A DNA stretch of 64,000 nt from Citreicoccus inhibens. GTDB lineage: Bacteria; Myxococcota; Myxococcia; Myxococcales; Myxococcaceae. A program made the translations under genes and the position numbers. Positions 52,922 to 61,599 of the stretch are shown here, one piece after another; positions within the stretch are counted from its first letter, which is position 1, and every line of letters starts with the position of its first letter. The DNA is taken from NCBI RefSeq assembly GCF_019039035.1, contig NZ_JAHNZT010000036.1, positions 1 through 64,000 on the forward strand, in the 5' to 3' direction. A model generated the notes under the pieces. The model saw only the letters and a program-made list of their open reading frames with translations. It ran no database searches and had not been told where the DNA came from.

Positions 52922-54103
52922 CTACGCCAGCGCCTTCTGGAGGCGGGTGGCCTCGTCGCGCAGCTCGCTGCCCTCGGGCAGGGACAGGGCCAGCAGCTTG
53001 GTGACGGTCGCGCGCGCCTTGTCCTTCTGGCCCGAGCGGGCCTGGGCGAGCGCGAGGTTGAGCAGGGGCTCGGGCTGCGACGGGCCTCGGCGCACGGCCT
53101 CCTCCAGCACCGTCACGGCGCGGGGGAGGTGACGCTCGGCGGGCTCGGCCGGCATGCGGAGCAGGAGCTGGCCCAGGTTGTTGGCGGCGCGCCAGCCGTC
53201 GGGGGACAGCCCCATGGCCGCCTCGTAGGCCGCCACGGCCTTCTCGAACGCGGGCGGCTCCTCGGCCTCGTAGCAGGTGGCCTCGGCCATCTTCAGGCCC
53301 TCATTGGAGAGCCCGAGCGAGTCCATGGTCCGGCACAGGTGCAGGGCCTGGGCGAACTGCCCGCGCGCGAGCATGAGCTGCGCGAGGTTGGCCTGCGCGT
53401 CTGGGTCCTTGGGACGCTGCGCCGCGAGCGCGGAGGCGGCCTGGTAGGACGTGCGCTGGTCCCGCGTGGCCATGGCCAGCACGGTGAGCGCGGCCAGCAG
53501 GCGAGGCTGGTTGGGCACCGCCTTGAGGCCCTGCTCCAGCGCGCGCCGAGCGCCGAGGAAGTCCTCCTTGGCGGACAGCGCGTGCGACAGGCCCAGGTAG
53601 GCGGGGACGAAGCGGGGCTGCTGCGCGACGACGGCGCGCAGCGAGGCGAGGCCTTCGTCCACCTTGCCGGCCTCCAGCTGAACCTGCCCCAGGCGGTAGC
53701 GGAACACGCCGTTGGTGGGGTCGAGCTGGGCGGCCTTGGCGAGCGCGTCCATCGCCTGCGGCGCCTTGTCCTGCTTGATCAACATCATGCCGCGCCCGAA
53801 GTGGGCCTCGGCACGGGCCGCGTCCAGCGCGAGGACCTTGTCGAAGGCCTTCAGCGCGGCGTCGAGCTGGCCCTTCTGCGCGGCGAGGTTCGCGCGCACC
53901 AGCCAGGTCTCCGCCGTGGCGCCTTGGGCCTCGGCCTTGGCGAGCAGGGCCTCGGCCTGGGGGAGCTGTCCCTCCACGAGGGCCAGCTTGCACATCACCA
54001 CCAGCGCGTCGCGATTCGTGGGCTGGCGGGCGAGCGTCTTCTCCGCCTCGGCCTTCGCCTGGGCGGTCTGCCCCGCGGCGAGGAGCTTCTCCAGAGGATT
54101 CAT
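52922..54103 (-). CDS. TPR-repeat protein
   Basis: 393 residues with no signal peptide. It is almost wholly tetratricopeptide repeats of 34 residues from residue 1 onward, about ten in all. Good examples are NRDALVVMCKLALVEGQLPQ, FDKVLALDAARAEAHFGRGM and FRYRLGQVQLEAGKVDEGLA. Such a solenoid is a protein-protein interaction scaffold; the partner cannot be told. It reads toward the cyclodeaminase-like gene, and the repeat-protein gene at 54,189 lies upstream on the same strand. Confidence 0.85.
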   Translation of the reverse strand: MNPLEKLLAAGQTAQAKAEAEKTLARQPTNRDALVVMCKLALVEGQLPQAEALLAKAEAQGATAETWLVRANLAAQKGQLDAALKAFDKVLALDAARAEAHFGRGMMLIKQDKAPQAMDALAKAAQLDPTNGVFRYRLGQVQLEAGKVDEGLASLRAVVAQQPRFVPAYLGLSHALSAKEDFLGARRALEQGLKAVPNQPRLLAALTVLAMATRDQRTSYQAASALAAQRPKDPDAQANLAQLMLARGQFAQALHLCRTMDSLGLSNEGLKMAEATCYEAEEPPAFEKAVAAYEAAMGLSPDGWRAANNLGQLLLRMPAEPAERHLPRAVTVLEEAVRRGPSQPEPLLNLALAQARSGQKDKARATVTKLLALSLPEGSELRDEATRLQKALA

Positions 54104-54188
54104 GTCGGGAGTGTCCCCCAGGGACCTGGGGCTGTCGAGCGGATGAGAAACCGCGGGGCCGCGGGGAGTCGCGGCCCCGAACTGGGGA

Positions 54189-55154
54189 CTACCAGCCGTG
54201 GACGAGGTTCTTGATGCCCTCGCCCACGTTCTTGATTCCCTCGCCGACGTTCTTGATGCCCTCGCCGACGTTCTTCACCGCGTCCGTGACCTTGCTCACG
54301 TCCACGTCCACGCCGAACTCGAGGCTGCCGCCGATGCCGAGCGCCGCGCCCACGTCGAAGTTGGCGGACAGCTTGCCGTCCTTCAGGCCGACGTTGGCCT
54401 CGAACTCCACGCCGATGCCCGCGAAGGCCTCGGCGCCCACGTGCGCGGTCGCCGGCCCGATCTCCTGGCTCACCTCGGCGCTGGCGCGAGCACCGGCGAA
54501 GGCCTCGCCGCCGACCTGGGCCGCGACATCGCCGTGGAGCGGATCCACGACCACCTTGCCCGTGACGTTCGCCTCGGCGCCCACGTTGCCCTGCGCGCCC
54601 CACGTCGTGCGGCCCACGGGGCTGTCCACGTGGCCCTCGACGGAGCCGCGCACCAGGTCCGCCTTCGCCTCCAGCGAGCCCTCGGCGATGACCTTGCCCT
54701 TGAGCGGATCCACGCTCACCGAGCCGTTGCCGCCGACAGAGGCCGTCAGGGCCTGGCCCTCGACCTTGTTGTAGAAGGAGCCGTCCTTGTCGCCGACCTC
54801 GTGCGAGCCGGAGAACGCCGTCCAGTCCTTGCTGAACTCACCGGACGCCACCTGCTGCTCGTAGCCGCTCGTCTCCAGGCGCTGCTGGATGGCGTTCTGT
54901 TCGGCGCTGTTGGTGTTGGTGCGGCTGGTCTGGACGCGCTTGCCGTCGAGGAGCGCCTGCTCCTGCGTCGTCAGCGTCTCGCCCCGGTCCTTCTTCGCCT
55001 GGGCCGCGTCGATCTCCGCGCGGCGGGCCGGGTTGGAGTTGCTGCGAAGGTCGGCCTGCACCTCGCGGTGCATCGTGTTGCGCTCTGCACCCTGCTCTGC
55101 GCGGTTCCGGAAGACGGGACGCTGACGGTTGAACTCGAGGGAACGCGTGGGCAT
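54189..55154 (-). CDS. Repeat-rich hypothetical protein ending in VGEGIKN heptads
   Basis: 321 residues. The N-terminal 100 are charged and helical (RRAEIDAAQAKKDRGETL). The rest is glycine/alanine-rich amphipathic beta-like sequence (ASVGGNGSVSVDPLKGKVIA, HVGAEAFAGIGVEFEANVGL, GAALGIGGSLEFGVDVD). That kind of stretch is seen before toxic ends in polymorphic toxins and in some secreted proteins. The end is three copies of VGEGIKN and a short basic tail. No signal peptide and no toxin domain were seen. The C-terminal heptads look helical. Function unknown. Confidence 0.65.
   Translation of the reverse strand: MPTRSLEFNRQRPVFRNRAEQGAERNTMHREVQADLRSNSNPARRAEIDAAQAKKDRGETLTTQEQALLDGKRVQTSRTNTNSAEQNAIQQRLETSGYEQQVASGEFSKDWTAFSGSHEVGDKDGSFYNKVEGQALTASVGGNGSVSVDPLKGKVIAEGSLEAKADLVRGSVEGHVDSPVGRTTWGAQGNVGAEANVTGKVVVDPLHGDVAAQVGGEAFAGARASAEVSQEIGPATAHVGAEAFAGIGVEFEANVGLKDGKLSANFDVGAALGIGGSLEFGVDVDVSKVTDAVKNVGEGIKNVGEGIKNVGEGIKNLVHGW
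54207..54276 (-). repeat. 21-bp tandem repeat coding for VGEGIKN
   Basis: Three near-exact copies of 21 bases, one base change each, followed by a partial copy, encode the seven-residue units at the C-terminus of the preceding protein. Near-identity at DNA level suggests recent expansion. Copy number may differ among strains. Confidence 0.85.
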
Positions 55155-55327
55155 GGGCGACTCCGAAGCGGCGCGAATTTGGGGAGATGGATGCGACTTG
55201 TAGGAGTTATCCGCGGGGGCTGCGGGAAGTTTCCTCCCCGGGCCGTTTCTCGCGCGTTTTTTCGTAAATCGAGCGAAATTCGCGCTCCCAGGCCGCGTCG
55301 TGGCTCACGGCCCGTGTGAAACATGTC

Positions 55328-56860
55328 TCACGTGTCGCGGGGCGGGGTGAGGGCATAGCGCCCCGGCGCGAGGATGCCGGAGGGATCCACCGCTGACTTG
55401 ATCCGCTGGAGGACGGCGAGCGAATCGTCCGTCACGGCCAGGGTGTCCCCGGCGGACTGGAGCCCCAGGCGGGTGGGGTAGTAGCCCGCGCCCGCCAGCT
55501 CACGAGACAGGGCCTGGTAGCAGGCCTGCGCGCGCGCGTCCTCGCCCCGGACGTCGCGATCATACGCGAGCGCCAGCACCAGATAGAGGCAGCGCGGGGA
55601 GTGGGTCAGCAGCGCGAGGTTGGGCTCCAGCCCGAAGAGGCGAGGGATCCGCTCCGCGAGATCCACCGCGCGTCGGGCCTCCTCCCCGGTGAAGGGCACC
55701 GCCACCGAGCACCAGATGAAGCCGCAGCGGTCGCGATCCGGGTGCGGTGCCTCCGGACGCGGGCTCCGCTTGCGCCAGTACGCCATGGTGAGGTTCGCGT
55801 CGGAGGGGACGCCTTGGAAGGGACTCTCGCCCTCCGACGGGATGGGGCCGAGCCTCACTGGCCGCGGCAGGCCGTCCAGCGCGGCGAGGAGCCGTCGCTC
55901 CAGCACCGCGCCCAGCTCCGCGTCTGGCGCATGGAGCGCGCCGCTGATGGCCCAGCGTCCGCCGAGCCCCTCGCGGAACTGCTCCAGCGCCCAGGCGGGC
56001 AGCGGCGTGCGGCCGTGCGTCTCGGCGAAGGGATACTGGCGGGCCACGCTGAAGGCCTTGAGGTCATTCCAGAAGAAGAAGCTGCCGCGCAGCGTGCCGT
56101 CGAGCGCCAGCTCCTGGAGGCGATCCACCCGCTCAAAGAGCTGCGCCTCGTCCGGCACCGCGCAGAAGAACTCGCGCAGGTAGGGCTGCTTGCGCGCCAA
56201 CCAGAACGTCATGCGCGTGACGACCCCCAGCGAGGACTGGCTGAACAGCCCGTCCAGCGAGGGCCCCACGCCCCAGCGGAACAGCGGCGCGGTGCGCGAG
56301 CCCGCGAAGCGCGCGTGGCCCGTCTCCAGATGCTCGCCCGTGGGGAGCACCACCTCCAGGCCGCACACGTGCTGGAAGATGTCCGCGTGCGGGCCGCGCC
56401 CGTCACCGCGCTCCAAGGCGTTGCCGATGAGGCTCGCGTCCGCGGAGCCGCCGATGGTGGTGATGAACAGGCGCGAGCCCTGAGCGCGCAGCCACGCGTG
56501 CGCCTGTCGAAACGTGACGCCCGGCTCCACGGTGAGGTACGCGAGCCTCTCGTCGTGGCCGAGGATGCGGTTCATCCGCCCCAGCTCCATCAGCGCGCAG
56601 CCATCGCTGGGGGGCACGCGGGAGCCATAGCCCCAGTTGCGTCCGCTGCTCACCGGGTAGACAGGGATGCCGTGCGCCTGGGCGATGCGCAGGCTCGCGC
56701 GGACCTCCTCCGTGCTGGCGGGCCGCAGGATGGCGGGAATGCGCTGCGAGGTGGCGAAGGTCGCGGTCTCGGCCTCAGCCAGCGCGTCCGGCTCCGTGAT
56801 GACGTGGGGTTCGCCCAGGGCCTCGCGCCATTCCGCGAGCGCCCGCTCCAGCGCGCTCAT
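55328..56860 (-). CDS. VAO-type FAD-dependent oxidoreductase
   Basis: About 510 residues. An FAD-binding domain spans about 35-220: PAILRPASTEEVRASLRIAQ, then GIPVYPVSSGRNWGYGS, and LAYLTVEPGVTFRQAHAWLR. The substrate-domain cap follows, ending with AVDPSGILAPGRYAL. This layout and length are typical of the vanillyl-alcohol oxidase/p-cresol methylhydroxylase family, which oxidises phenolic or similar substrates. A covalent flavin link cannot be judged. No cytochrome subunit gene adjoins, so an oxidase or dehydrogenase with another acceptor is more likely. Cytoplasmic, single gene. Confidence 0.88.
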   Translation of the reverse strand: MSALERALAEWREALGEPHVITEPDALAEAETATFATSQRIPAILRPASTEEVRASLRIAQAHGIPVYPVSSGRNWGYGSRVPPSDGCALMELGRMNRILGHDERLAYLTVEPGVTFRQAHAWLRAQGSRLFITTIGGSADASLIGNALERGDGRGPHADIFQHVCGLEVVLPTGEHLETGHARFAGSRTAPLFRWGVGPSLDGLFSQSSLGVVTRMTFWLARKQPYLREFFCAVPDEAQLFERVDRLQELALDGTLRGSFFFWNDLKAFSVARQYPFAETHGRTPLPAWALEQFREGLGGRWAISGALHAPDAELGAVLERRLLAALDGLPRPVRLGPIPSEGESPFQGVPSDANLTMAYWRKRSPRPEAPHPDRDRCGFIWCSVAVPFTGEEARRAVDLAERIPRLFGLEPNLALLTHSPRCLYLVLALAYDRDVRGEDARAQACYQALSRELAGAGYYPTRLGLQSAGDTLAVTDDSLAVLQRIKSAVDPSGILAPGRYALTPPRDT

Positions 56861-56987
56861 GACGCCACCTCCGCGGCACGAAGAGCCAGGGAGCGAACGG
56901 GGCGGCGCACGGCAGTCCAGCGAGGGGAGACGGTCACGCGGGCCAGTATGCCAGAGGCTCGCGCGGCGACTCGCAGCTCACGCGGGG

Positions 56988-57230
56988 CTACCAGCTCCCG
57001 TGCGCCACTTCACGCGGCGCGGAGAAAAGACTGTCATTGCCGTGCATCAACTGCACCTCGCCGTGAGCCACCTCGCGCACGTCGTCAAGTGACACGGCAT
57101 AGTCGCGATGTCTCAGGATTCCTTTCTCCACGATGATTTCATCCGCGGTCAGGCCGATGACACGGCCAATGGTGTGGCCATCATGGCCCTTCACTTTCAT
57201 TCCCCTCTGAATCTCCCAGCGTCGGAACAT
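56988..57230 (-). CDS. Small PRC-barrel/DUF2171-like protein
   Basis: 80 residues. EIQRGMKVKGHDGHTIGRVI, then GILRHRDYAVSLDDVREV form a small beta-barrel like those of PRC-type or DUF2171 proteins, which bind or store something and often sit alone. Composition and codon pattern are fully coding on the minus strand. Function unknown. It diverges from the candidate peptide gene at 57,512. Confidence 0.7.
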   Translation of the reverse strand: MFRRWEIQRGMKVKGHDGHTIGRVIGLTADEIIVEKGILRHRDYAVSLDDVREVAHGEVQLMHGNDSLFSAPREVAHGSW

Positions 57231-57396
57231 GGCGATGGCTCCCCGAGGCCACGCGCGTCGGGCCTCTCGGAAAAGCTGCGGAGCGCGAGTGGGTTCGCAG
57301 CGGGCATCCTGTGGAGCGCCGCGTCGTGGGCACGTTGAACATGCGCGGACTCATGGCGGGGCGGCGATGACCTGGGAGCTTGTGTTTCCCCTGGGC

Positions 57397-57511
57397 TTGA
57401 CTCAAAACAGTTAAGTAGGGAACGATTTGAAAACCAGGAAGTCAATCTTCCTCGATGCGGCGTCTCCCTCCTGGTGGGCATCACGGCAGTCCTCTCTCGA
57501 AAGGAAACGCC
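57397..57511 (+). promoter_or_regulatory. AT-rich leader and candidate promoter of the small-peptide gene
   Basis: The stretch 57,395-57,455 is clearly less GC-rich than its surroundings. TTGACT is at 57,397-57,402, and TTAAGTAGG follows at a short distance, but no clear -10 element at 17 bases was found. A small inverted repeat AGGAAG-TCAAT-CTTCCT lies at 57,436-57,452. AAGGA comes shortly before the peptide start. It is a candidate only. Confidence 0.4.
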
Positions 57512-57649
57512 ATGAAGCGCATCAACACGCTGCACGTGCAGACGATGAAGACCTCCGCCGCCGACTACGCCTGTTCCGAGTGCCCGGACGCCCCCTGGTG
57601 CAAGGCGGGCACGCTGGACTCGCTGCTCGGTCTGCTCGGGCTGTCCTGA
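57512..57649 (+). CDS. Small cysteine-containing peptide, candidate RiPP precursor or signal
   Basis: 45 residues from the ATG at 57,512, with AAGGA seven bases upstream. The first 20 residues are MKRINTLHVQTMKTSAADYA, a leader-like, charged and hydrophilic stretch without a Sec signal. The rest has three Cys in CSECPDAPWC, followed by KAGTLDSLLGLLGLS, a hydrophobic C-terminal half. The C-x2-C-x5-C pattern, Trp, Pro and a leucine-glycine tail suggest a modified or disulfide-linked peptide. A hairpin follows, then a TPR protein and an ABC exporter. An earlier in-frame ATG at 57,455 is less likely. No modifying enzyme is recognised nearby. Confidence 0.6.
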   Translation: MKRINTLHVQTMKTSAADYACSECPDAPWCKAGTLDSLLGLLGLS

Positions 57650-57703
57650 GGGCTTCACCTGAAGACAGGGGTCGCGCGGTAGTCATGCGCCGGTCTTCGG
57701 GCG

Positions 57704-57733
57704 CCGGCACTCGGAGCTTGCTTCGGGTGCCGG
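57704..57733 (+). terminator. Hairpin between the peptide gene and the TPR gene
   Basis: CCGGCACTCGGA pairs with TTCGGGTGCCGG across the loop GCTTGC, a 12-bp stem with two G-U pairs. It lies 55 bases after the peptide stop. A partial terminator here would make the peptide more abundant than the downstream proteins, as in many RiPP operons. Confidence 0.6.
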
Positions 57734-57794
57734 TCTTCATTGGCTGTGTCTGACATTACGTGTTTCGGGCCCGCTTGTCTGAGGAAACCCTCGC

Positions 57795-59780
57795 ATGGAC
57801 TCCTCCATCGTCCTGCCTCCCCCTGGTGGTGTGCTCATCCTGGAGGCCGTCGCCGGCGGCGCGCGCCAGGCGGTCTCGCGGAGCTTGCTGGAGCAATCCG
57901 TGGGCGTGGCGCAGCGGGCCTGGATGCTCGATTGTCATCGGGACGTGGGAGGGCCCTGGGCGGGGCTGAGCACCCTGCTGGCGGGGGAGGTGGCGGACCT
58001 CCAGCGCCGCGCGCCTGAATTGATTCACAAGCATGACTATGAGCTGGCGTTGGTGGTGCCAGACATTCGCCGCGACGTCGTGGTGCGCAATCCCAGCCTC
58101 ACGGACGTGAGCCCCGAGGCGGAGCGGACGCGCAACTACGCGGCGGACCGGGCGTTCCGCATCCCCCACGGACTGGTGGATCTGCTGGAGCGCTGGCATG
58201 CCCTCACCGACGCCGGCTCCTGGCTCCTGGTCTGTGAGGACTTCGACCACTCCGGCGCGTTGATTCGCCAGTTCTTCTCGGACCTGATGCGTCGCGCGGG
58301 AGCGCGGATGGGGGTGCGGCTGGTGGTGGTCGTGAGCCCCGGGGCGCTGGCCGCCACCGAGGCGCAGTTCGAGTCCGTGACCCACCGGCGCTCGCTCTCC
58401 CTGGACCTGCCGGCGGACCCTCCCTCGCCGCCCGTGTCGCCCGAGGCGATGGCGCGGAGGGCGCGCGAGCTTGCCTCAGGGGTGAGGGACCTCACGGCGC
58501 TGGAGAACGTGCTGCCACGGCTCATCCACTGCTGGCGGCAGAGCAACGAGCCGAAGCAGGCCCTCCAACTGCTGCTGCACGCGCTGACCATCTACTCCAG
58601 CCGAGGCTTCTACGACGACGCGCTCCGCTACGCGCAGGCCGCGCTGGAGTTGCTCGAGCGCCTCTGTCCCGAGAACGTGCAGGACCGGCTCCACATCTAC
58701 AACCGGATGTCCAATTGCTACTCGGCGCTGAAGCAGCCCCATGCGGGTCTGGCCATCGTGGACCAGGCGCTGGCGAGCACGACGGACCCCGCGTACCTCA
58801 TCTCGTGGTCCTACGTGAAGGCGATGTATCACGGGCGCTATCTGCCCGAGCGCGACTACGCGCTGGCGGAGCGCTACCTGGACCAGGGGATGGCGCACAT
58901 CGAGCGCGCGGACCTGCCCTTGCACAAGCGCCTGTTCCGCAAGGCCTTCAATCGCAATGGCCTGGCGATGATTCGCCACTTCCAGAAGCGCCACGACGAG
59001 GCCATCGAGCTGTGTCGCAACGCCTTCGCGGAGCTGGACGCGCACCTGGAGCCGGGGGAGCACCTGCTGCATCGCTCCGTGCTCCTCTACAACGTGGCCC
59101 AGGTGTACGCGGCCGTGGGGCGGCTCGACGAGGCCATCGACATGTACTCGGCGGCCATGCGCATGGACCCCAATTATTCCGAGTACTACAACGAGCGCGG
59201 TGGCTTGTATCTCCAAGCGGGGCGTTACGAGGAGAGCGAGCGGGACCTGCTCCGGGCCATCGAGCTGAGCCCTCCGTACCTGGAGGTCTGGACCAACCTG
59301 GGGCAGTGCTATCGCCACATGGGGCGGCCTCAGGACGCGGCGCAGGCGTTCACGCGGGCGCTCGAGTTCAACCCGCGCGTGGCGCAGGCCCTGTCCGGGC
59401 GCGGGCACGCCTATGAAGCGCTGGGACAGGTCGAGCTGGCGCTGAAGGACTACGAGGTCTCGTTGGGGCTCAACCCCGCCCAGCCCTTGGTGCACGCCAG
59501 CCGGGCCGTGCTGCGCTACGAGGCCGGTCAGCTGGAGGCCGCGGTCGAGGACCTGAACCAGGCCATCACCCTGGCGCCGAAGATGGCGGACCTCTACCAG
59601 AACCGGGCCGTGGCGCTGCGAGACCTGGGGCGCGCCGACGAGGCCGCGCGCGACTGGCGCATGTATCTGGAGCTGAGCCCGGAGGCCCCGGACCGCGCGG
59701 AGGTGGAGGCCCAGCTCGCGACGGTGTTGGCGCACGTGGCCGCGCCGCACGCCCCGGCCGCGAGTCGGCTCTCCCCGTGA
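57795..59780 (+). CDS. Large TPR protein with an ATPase-like but motif-poor N-terminus
   Basis: 661 residues. The N-terminal 200 resemble a NACHT/LuxR-like ATPase without a P-loop: VLILEAVAGGARQAVSRSLL stands where GxGKT would be, and GSWLLVCEDFDHSGALIRQF where Walker B would be. A conserved-looking middle follows (SYVKAMYHGRYLPERDYALA). The C-terminal half (about 430-640) is six TPR units such as LYNVAQVYAAVGRLDEAIDM and PPYLEVWTNLGQCYRHMGRP. It is cytoplasmic, with no signal peptide. It sits between the peptide gene and an exporter. It could be a sensor or adaptor for the peptide. Confidence 0.75.
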   Translation: MDSSIVLPPPGGVLILEAVAGGARQAVSRSLLEQSVGVAQRAWMLDCHRDVGGPWAGLSTLLAGEVADLQRRAPELIHKHDYELALVVPDIRRDVVVRNPSLTDVSPEAERTRNYAADRAFRIPHGLVDLLERWHALTDAGSWLLVCEDFDHSGALIRQFFSDLMRRAGARMGVRLVVVVSPGALAATEAQFESVTHRRSLSLDLPADPPSPPVSPEAMARRARELASGVRDLTALENVLPRLIHCWRQSNEPKQALQLLLHALTIYSSRGFYDDALRYAQAALELLERLCPENVQDRLHIYNRMSNCYSALKQPHAGLAIVDQALASTTDPAYLISWSYVKAMYHGRYLPERDYALAERYLDQGMAHIERADLPLHKRLFRKAFNRNGLAMIRHFQKRHDEAIELCRNAFAELDAHLEPGEHLLHRSVLLYNVAQVYAAVGRLDEAIDMYSAAMRMDPNYSEYYNERGGLYLQAGRYEESERDLLRAIELSPPYLEVWTNLGQCYRHMGRPQDAAQAFTRALEFNPRVAQALSGRGHAYEALGQVELALKDYEVSLGLNPAQPLVHASRAVLRYEAGQLEAAVEDLNQAITLAPKMADLYQNRAVALRDLGRADEAARDWRMYLELSPEAPDRAEVEAQLATVLAHVAAPHAPAASRLSP

Positions 59781-59820
59781 GTCGCGTGCGCTCGCGGCTC
59801 GGTCGGCAGGAGCTGGGGTC

Positions 59821-61578
59821 ATGACGGCGTCGTCGCGGCGGCCCCTCTCCCGCGTGCCGTTTCGTCGGCTGGTCGAGCTGGCCCGGCCGGAGGCGTCCTC
59901 CCTGGCGCTGGGGACGTTCTTCCTGGTGGTGGGGAGCTTCGCGGGCCTGCTGTTTCCCCAGGCCCTGCGCCACATCGTGGACGCGTCGCTGCTCAGCGGT
60001 GGCCCGTCGTCCATCGACCGCATCGCGCTGGGGCTCGTGGGCATCTTCCTGGTGCAGGCCGTGGCCACGTCCCTGCGCTACGTCCTGTACCTCACGGCGG
60101 GCGAGCGCATCGTCAACCGGCTCCGGGAGCAGCTCTACCGGAGCCTGCTGCATCAGGACATCGCGTTCTTCGACTTGCACAAGACGGGGGAACTCACCAG
60201 CCGGCTCGCGTCCGACACGGCGCTCATCCAGGGCGTGGTCACCTCGAACATCTCGGTGCTCCTGCGCAACGTCATCGTGCTGGTGGGTGGGGTGGGCTTC
60301 CTCGTCTACACCTCGCCGCAGCTCGCGCTGGCCATCCTCCTGGTCGTCCCCGCGATGGCGATCAGCGCCGTGGCGTACGGCCGCGCCGTGCGCAAGCTGT
60401 CGCGTGAGGTGCAGGGCCTGCATGGTGCCGCGCATCACGTGGCCTCGGAGAGCCTGGCCGCCATCCGCACGGTGCGGACCTTCGCCGCCGAGGAGACGGA
60501 AGCCCGGCGCTACGCGGCCGCGTTGGCGCGGGCCTTCGCGGTGACGCGCCAGCAATTGCGCGCCTCGGGCATCTTCAGCGGCGGGGGCATCTTCGGCGCG
60601 TACGCGGCGGTGGCGCTCGTGTTCTGGTACGGCGGCCGACTGGTGGGCGAGGGCCGCCTCACCGTGGGCGCGCTCACGTCCTTCCTCGTCTACACCCTGC
60701 TCGTGGCGATGGCGATGGGCGCGCTCAGCGACCTGTGGGCCGAGCTGATGAAGGCGACTGGCGCCACCGAGCGCGTCTTCGAGCTCATCGACCGCAAGCC
60801 CGCGCTCGCCACGCGCGGCGGCCTCCAACCCGCGCGCCTGGAAGGACGGGTGGAGCTGGAGGCGGTGAGCTTCCGCTATCCCGCGCGGCCCGAGAGCCTG
60901 GTGCTGCGCGAGCTTTCCCTGACGTTGAACCCCGGCGAGGCGGTCGCGGTGGTGGGCCCCTCGGGCGGTGGCAAGTCCACCCTGGTGGCGCTGCTGACGC
61001 GGCTCTATGACCCGGAAGCGGGGCGCATCCTGTTGGATGGGAAGGACCTGCGCGAACTGGACCCCGTGTGGCTGCGACAGCGCACGGGCATCGTGTCGCA
61101 GGACCCGCTGCTGTTCTCCTCGTCCCTGGCGGACAACATCCGCTACGGCCGCCCGGAGGCGACGGACGCGGAGGTGGAGGCCGCCGCACGCGCCGCGCAC
61201 GCGCACGAGTTCATCCAGCACTTCCCCGAGGGCTACCAGACCCAGGTCGGCGAGCGCGGCATGCAGCTGTCCGGTGGGCAGCGGCAGCGGGTGGCCATTG
61301 CCCGCGCGGTGCTGATGGATCCGCGACTGCTCATCCTCGATGAGGCGACCAGCGCGTTGGACGCGGAGAGCGAGCACCTGGTGAAGGACGCGCTGGAGCG
61401 GCTGATGAAGGGACGCACCACGCTGGTGATCGCCCATCGACTGTCCACGGTCCTCGGCGCGGACCGCGTGGTGGTCATCGAGGCGGGGCGCATCGTGCAG
61501 ACCGGAAACCACGCGGCGTTGATGGGCGTGGACGGGCTCTACCGCCGGTTGGTGGAGCGCCAGTTCGTGGCGGCGTGA
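59821..61578 (+). CDS. ABC exporter half-transporter (MsbA/LmrA/TAP-like)
   Basis: 585 residues. Six membrane spans fill about residues 20-310, and the ATPase follows from about 330. Walker A GPSGGGKST is near residue 379, signature LSGGQRQRVAIARAVLMD, Walker B LLILDEATSALDAES, and HRLSTVLGADRVVVI the switch. The TAP/LmrA branch exports peptides, lipids or drugs; no peptidase domain is present, unlike dedicated bacteriocin exporters. It starts 40 bases after the TPR gene, so one transcript is likely. The natural cargo may be the peptide of 57,512. Confidence 0.9.
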   Translation: MTASSRRPLSRVPFRRLVELARPEASSLALGTFFLVVGSFAGLLFPQALRHIVDASLLSGGPSSIDRIALGLVGIFLVQAVATSLRYVLYLTAGERIVNRLREQLYRSLLHQDIAFFDLHKTGELTSRLASDTALIQGVVTSNISVLLRNVIVLVGGVGFLVYTSPQLALAILLVVPAMAISAVAYGRAVRKLSREVQGLHGAAHHVASESLAAIRTVRTFAAEETEARRYAAALARAFAVTRQQLRASGIFSGGGIFGAYAAVALVFWYGGRLVGEGRLTVGALTSFLVYTLLVAMAMGALSDLWAELMKATGATERVFELIDRKPALATRGGLQPARLEGRVELEAVSFRYPARPESLVLRELSLTLNPGEAVAVVGPSGGGKSTLVALLTRLYDPEAGRILLDGKDLRELDPVWLRQRTGIVSQDPLLFSSSLADNIRYGRPEATDAEVEAAARAAHAHEFIQHFPEGYQTQVGERGMQLSGGQRQRVAIARAVLMDPRLLILDEATSALDAESEHLVKDALERLMKGRTTLVIAHRLSTVLGADRVVVIEAGRIVQTGNHAALMGVDGLYRRLVERQFVAA

Positions 61579-61599
61579 GCCCTCTCGGCTTCGAGGGCT
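61578..61599. terminator. Hairpin between the exporter and azlD
   Basis: AGCCCTC-TCGGCTTC-GAGGGCT is a perfect 7-bp stem with an 8-base loop, exactly in the 21-base gap between convergent stops. It could end both transcripts. Confidence 0.55.

Noticed and set aside
57108-57338. Plus-strand small frame overlapping the PRC-barrel-like gene
   Set aside because: It overlaps a better minus-strand coding region and lacks a good ribosome site; treated as shadow.
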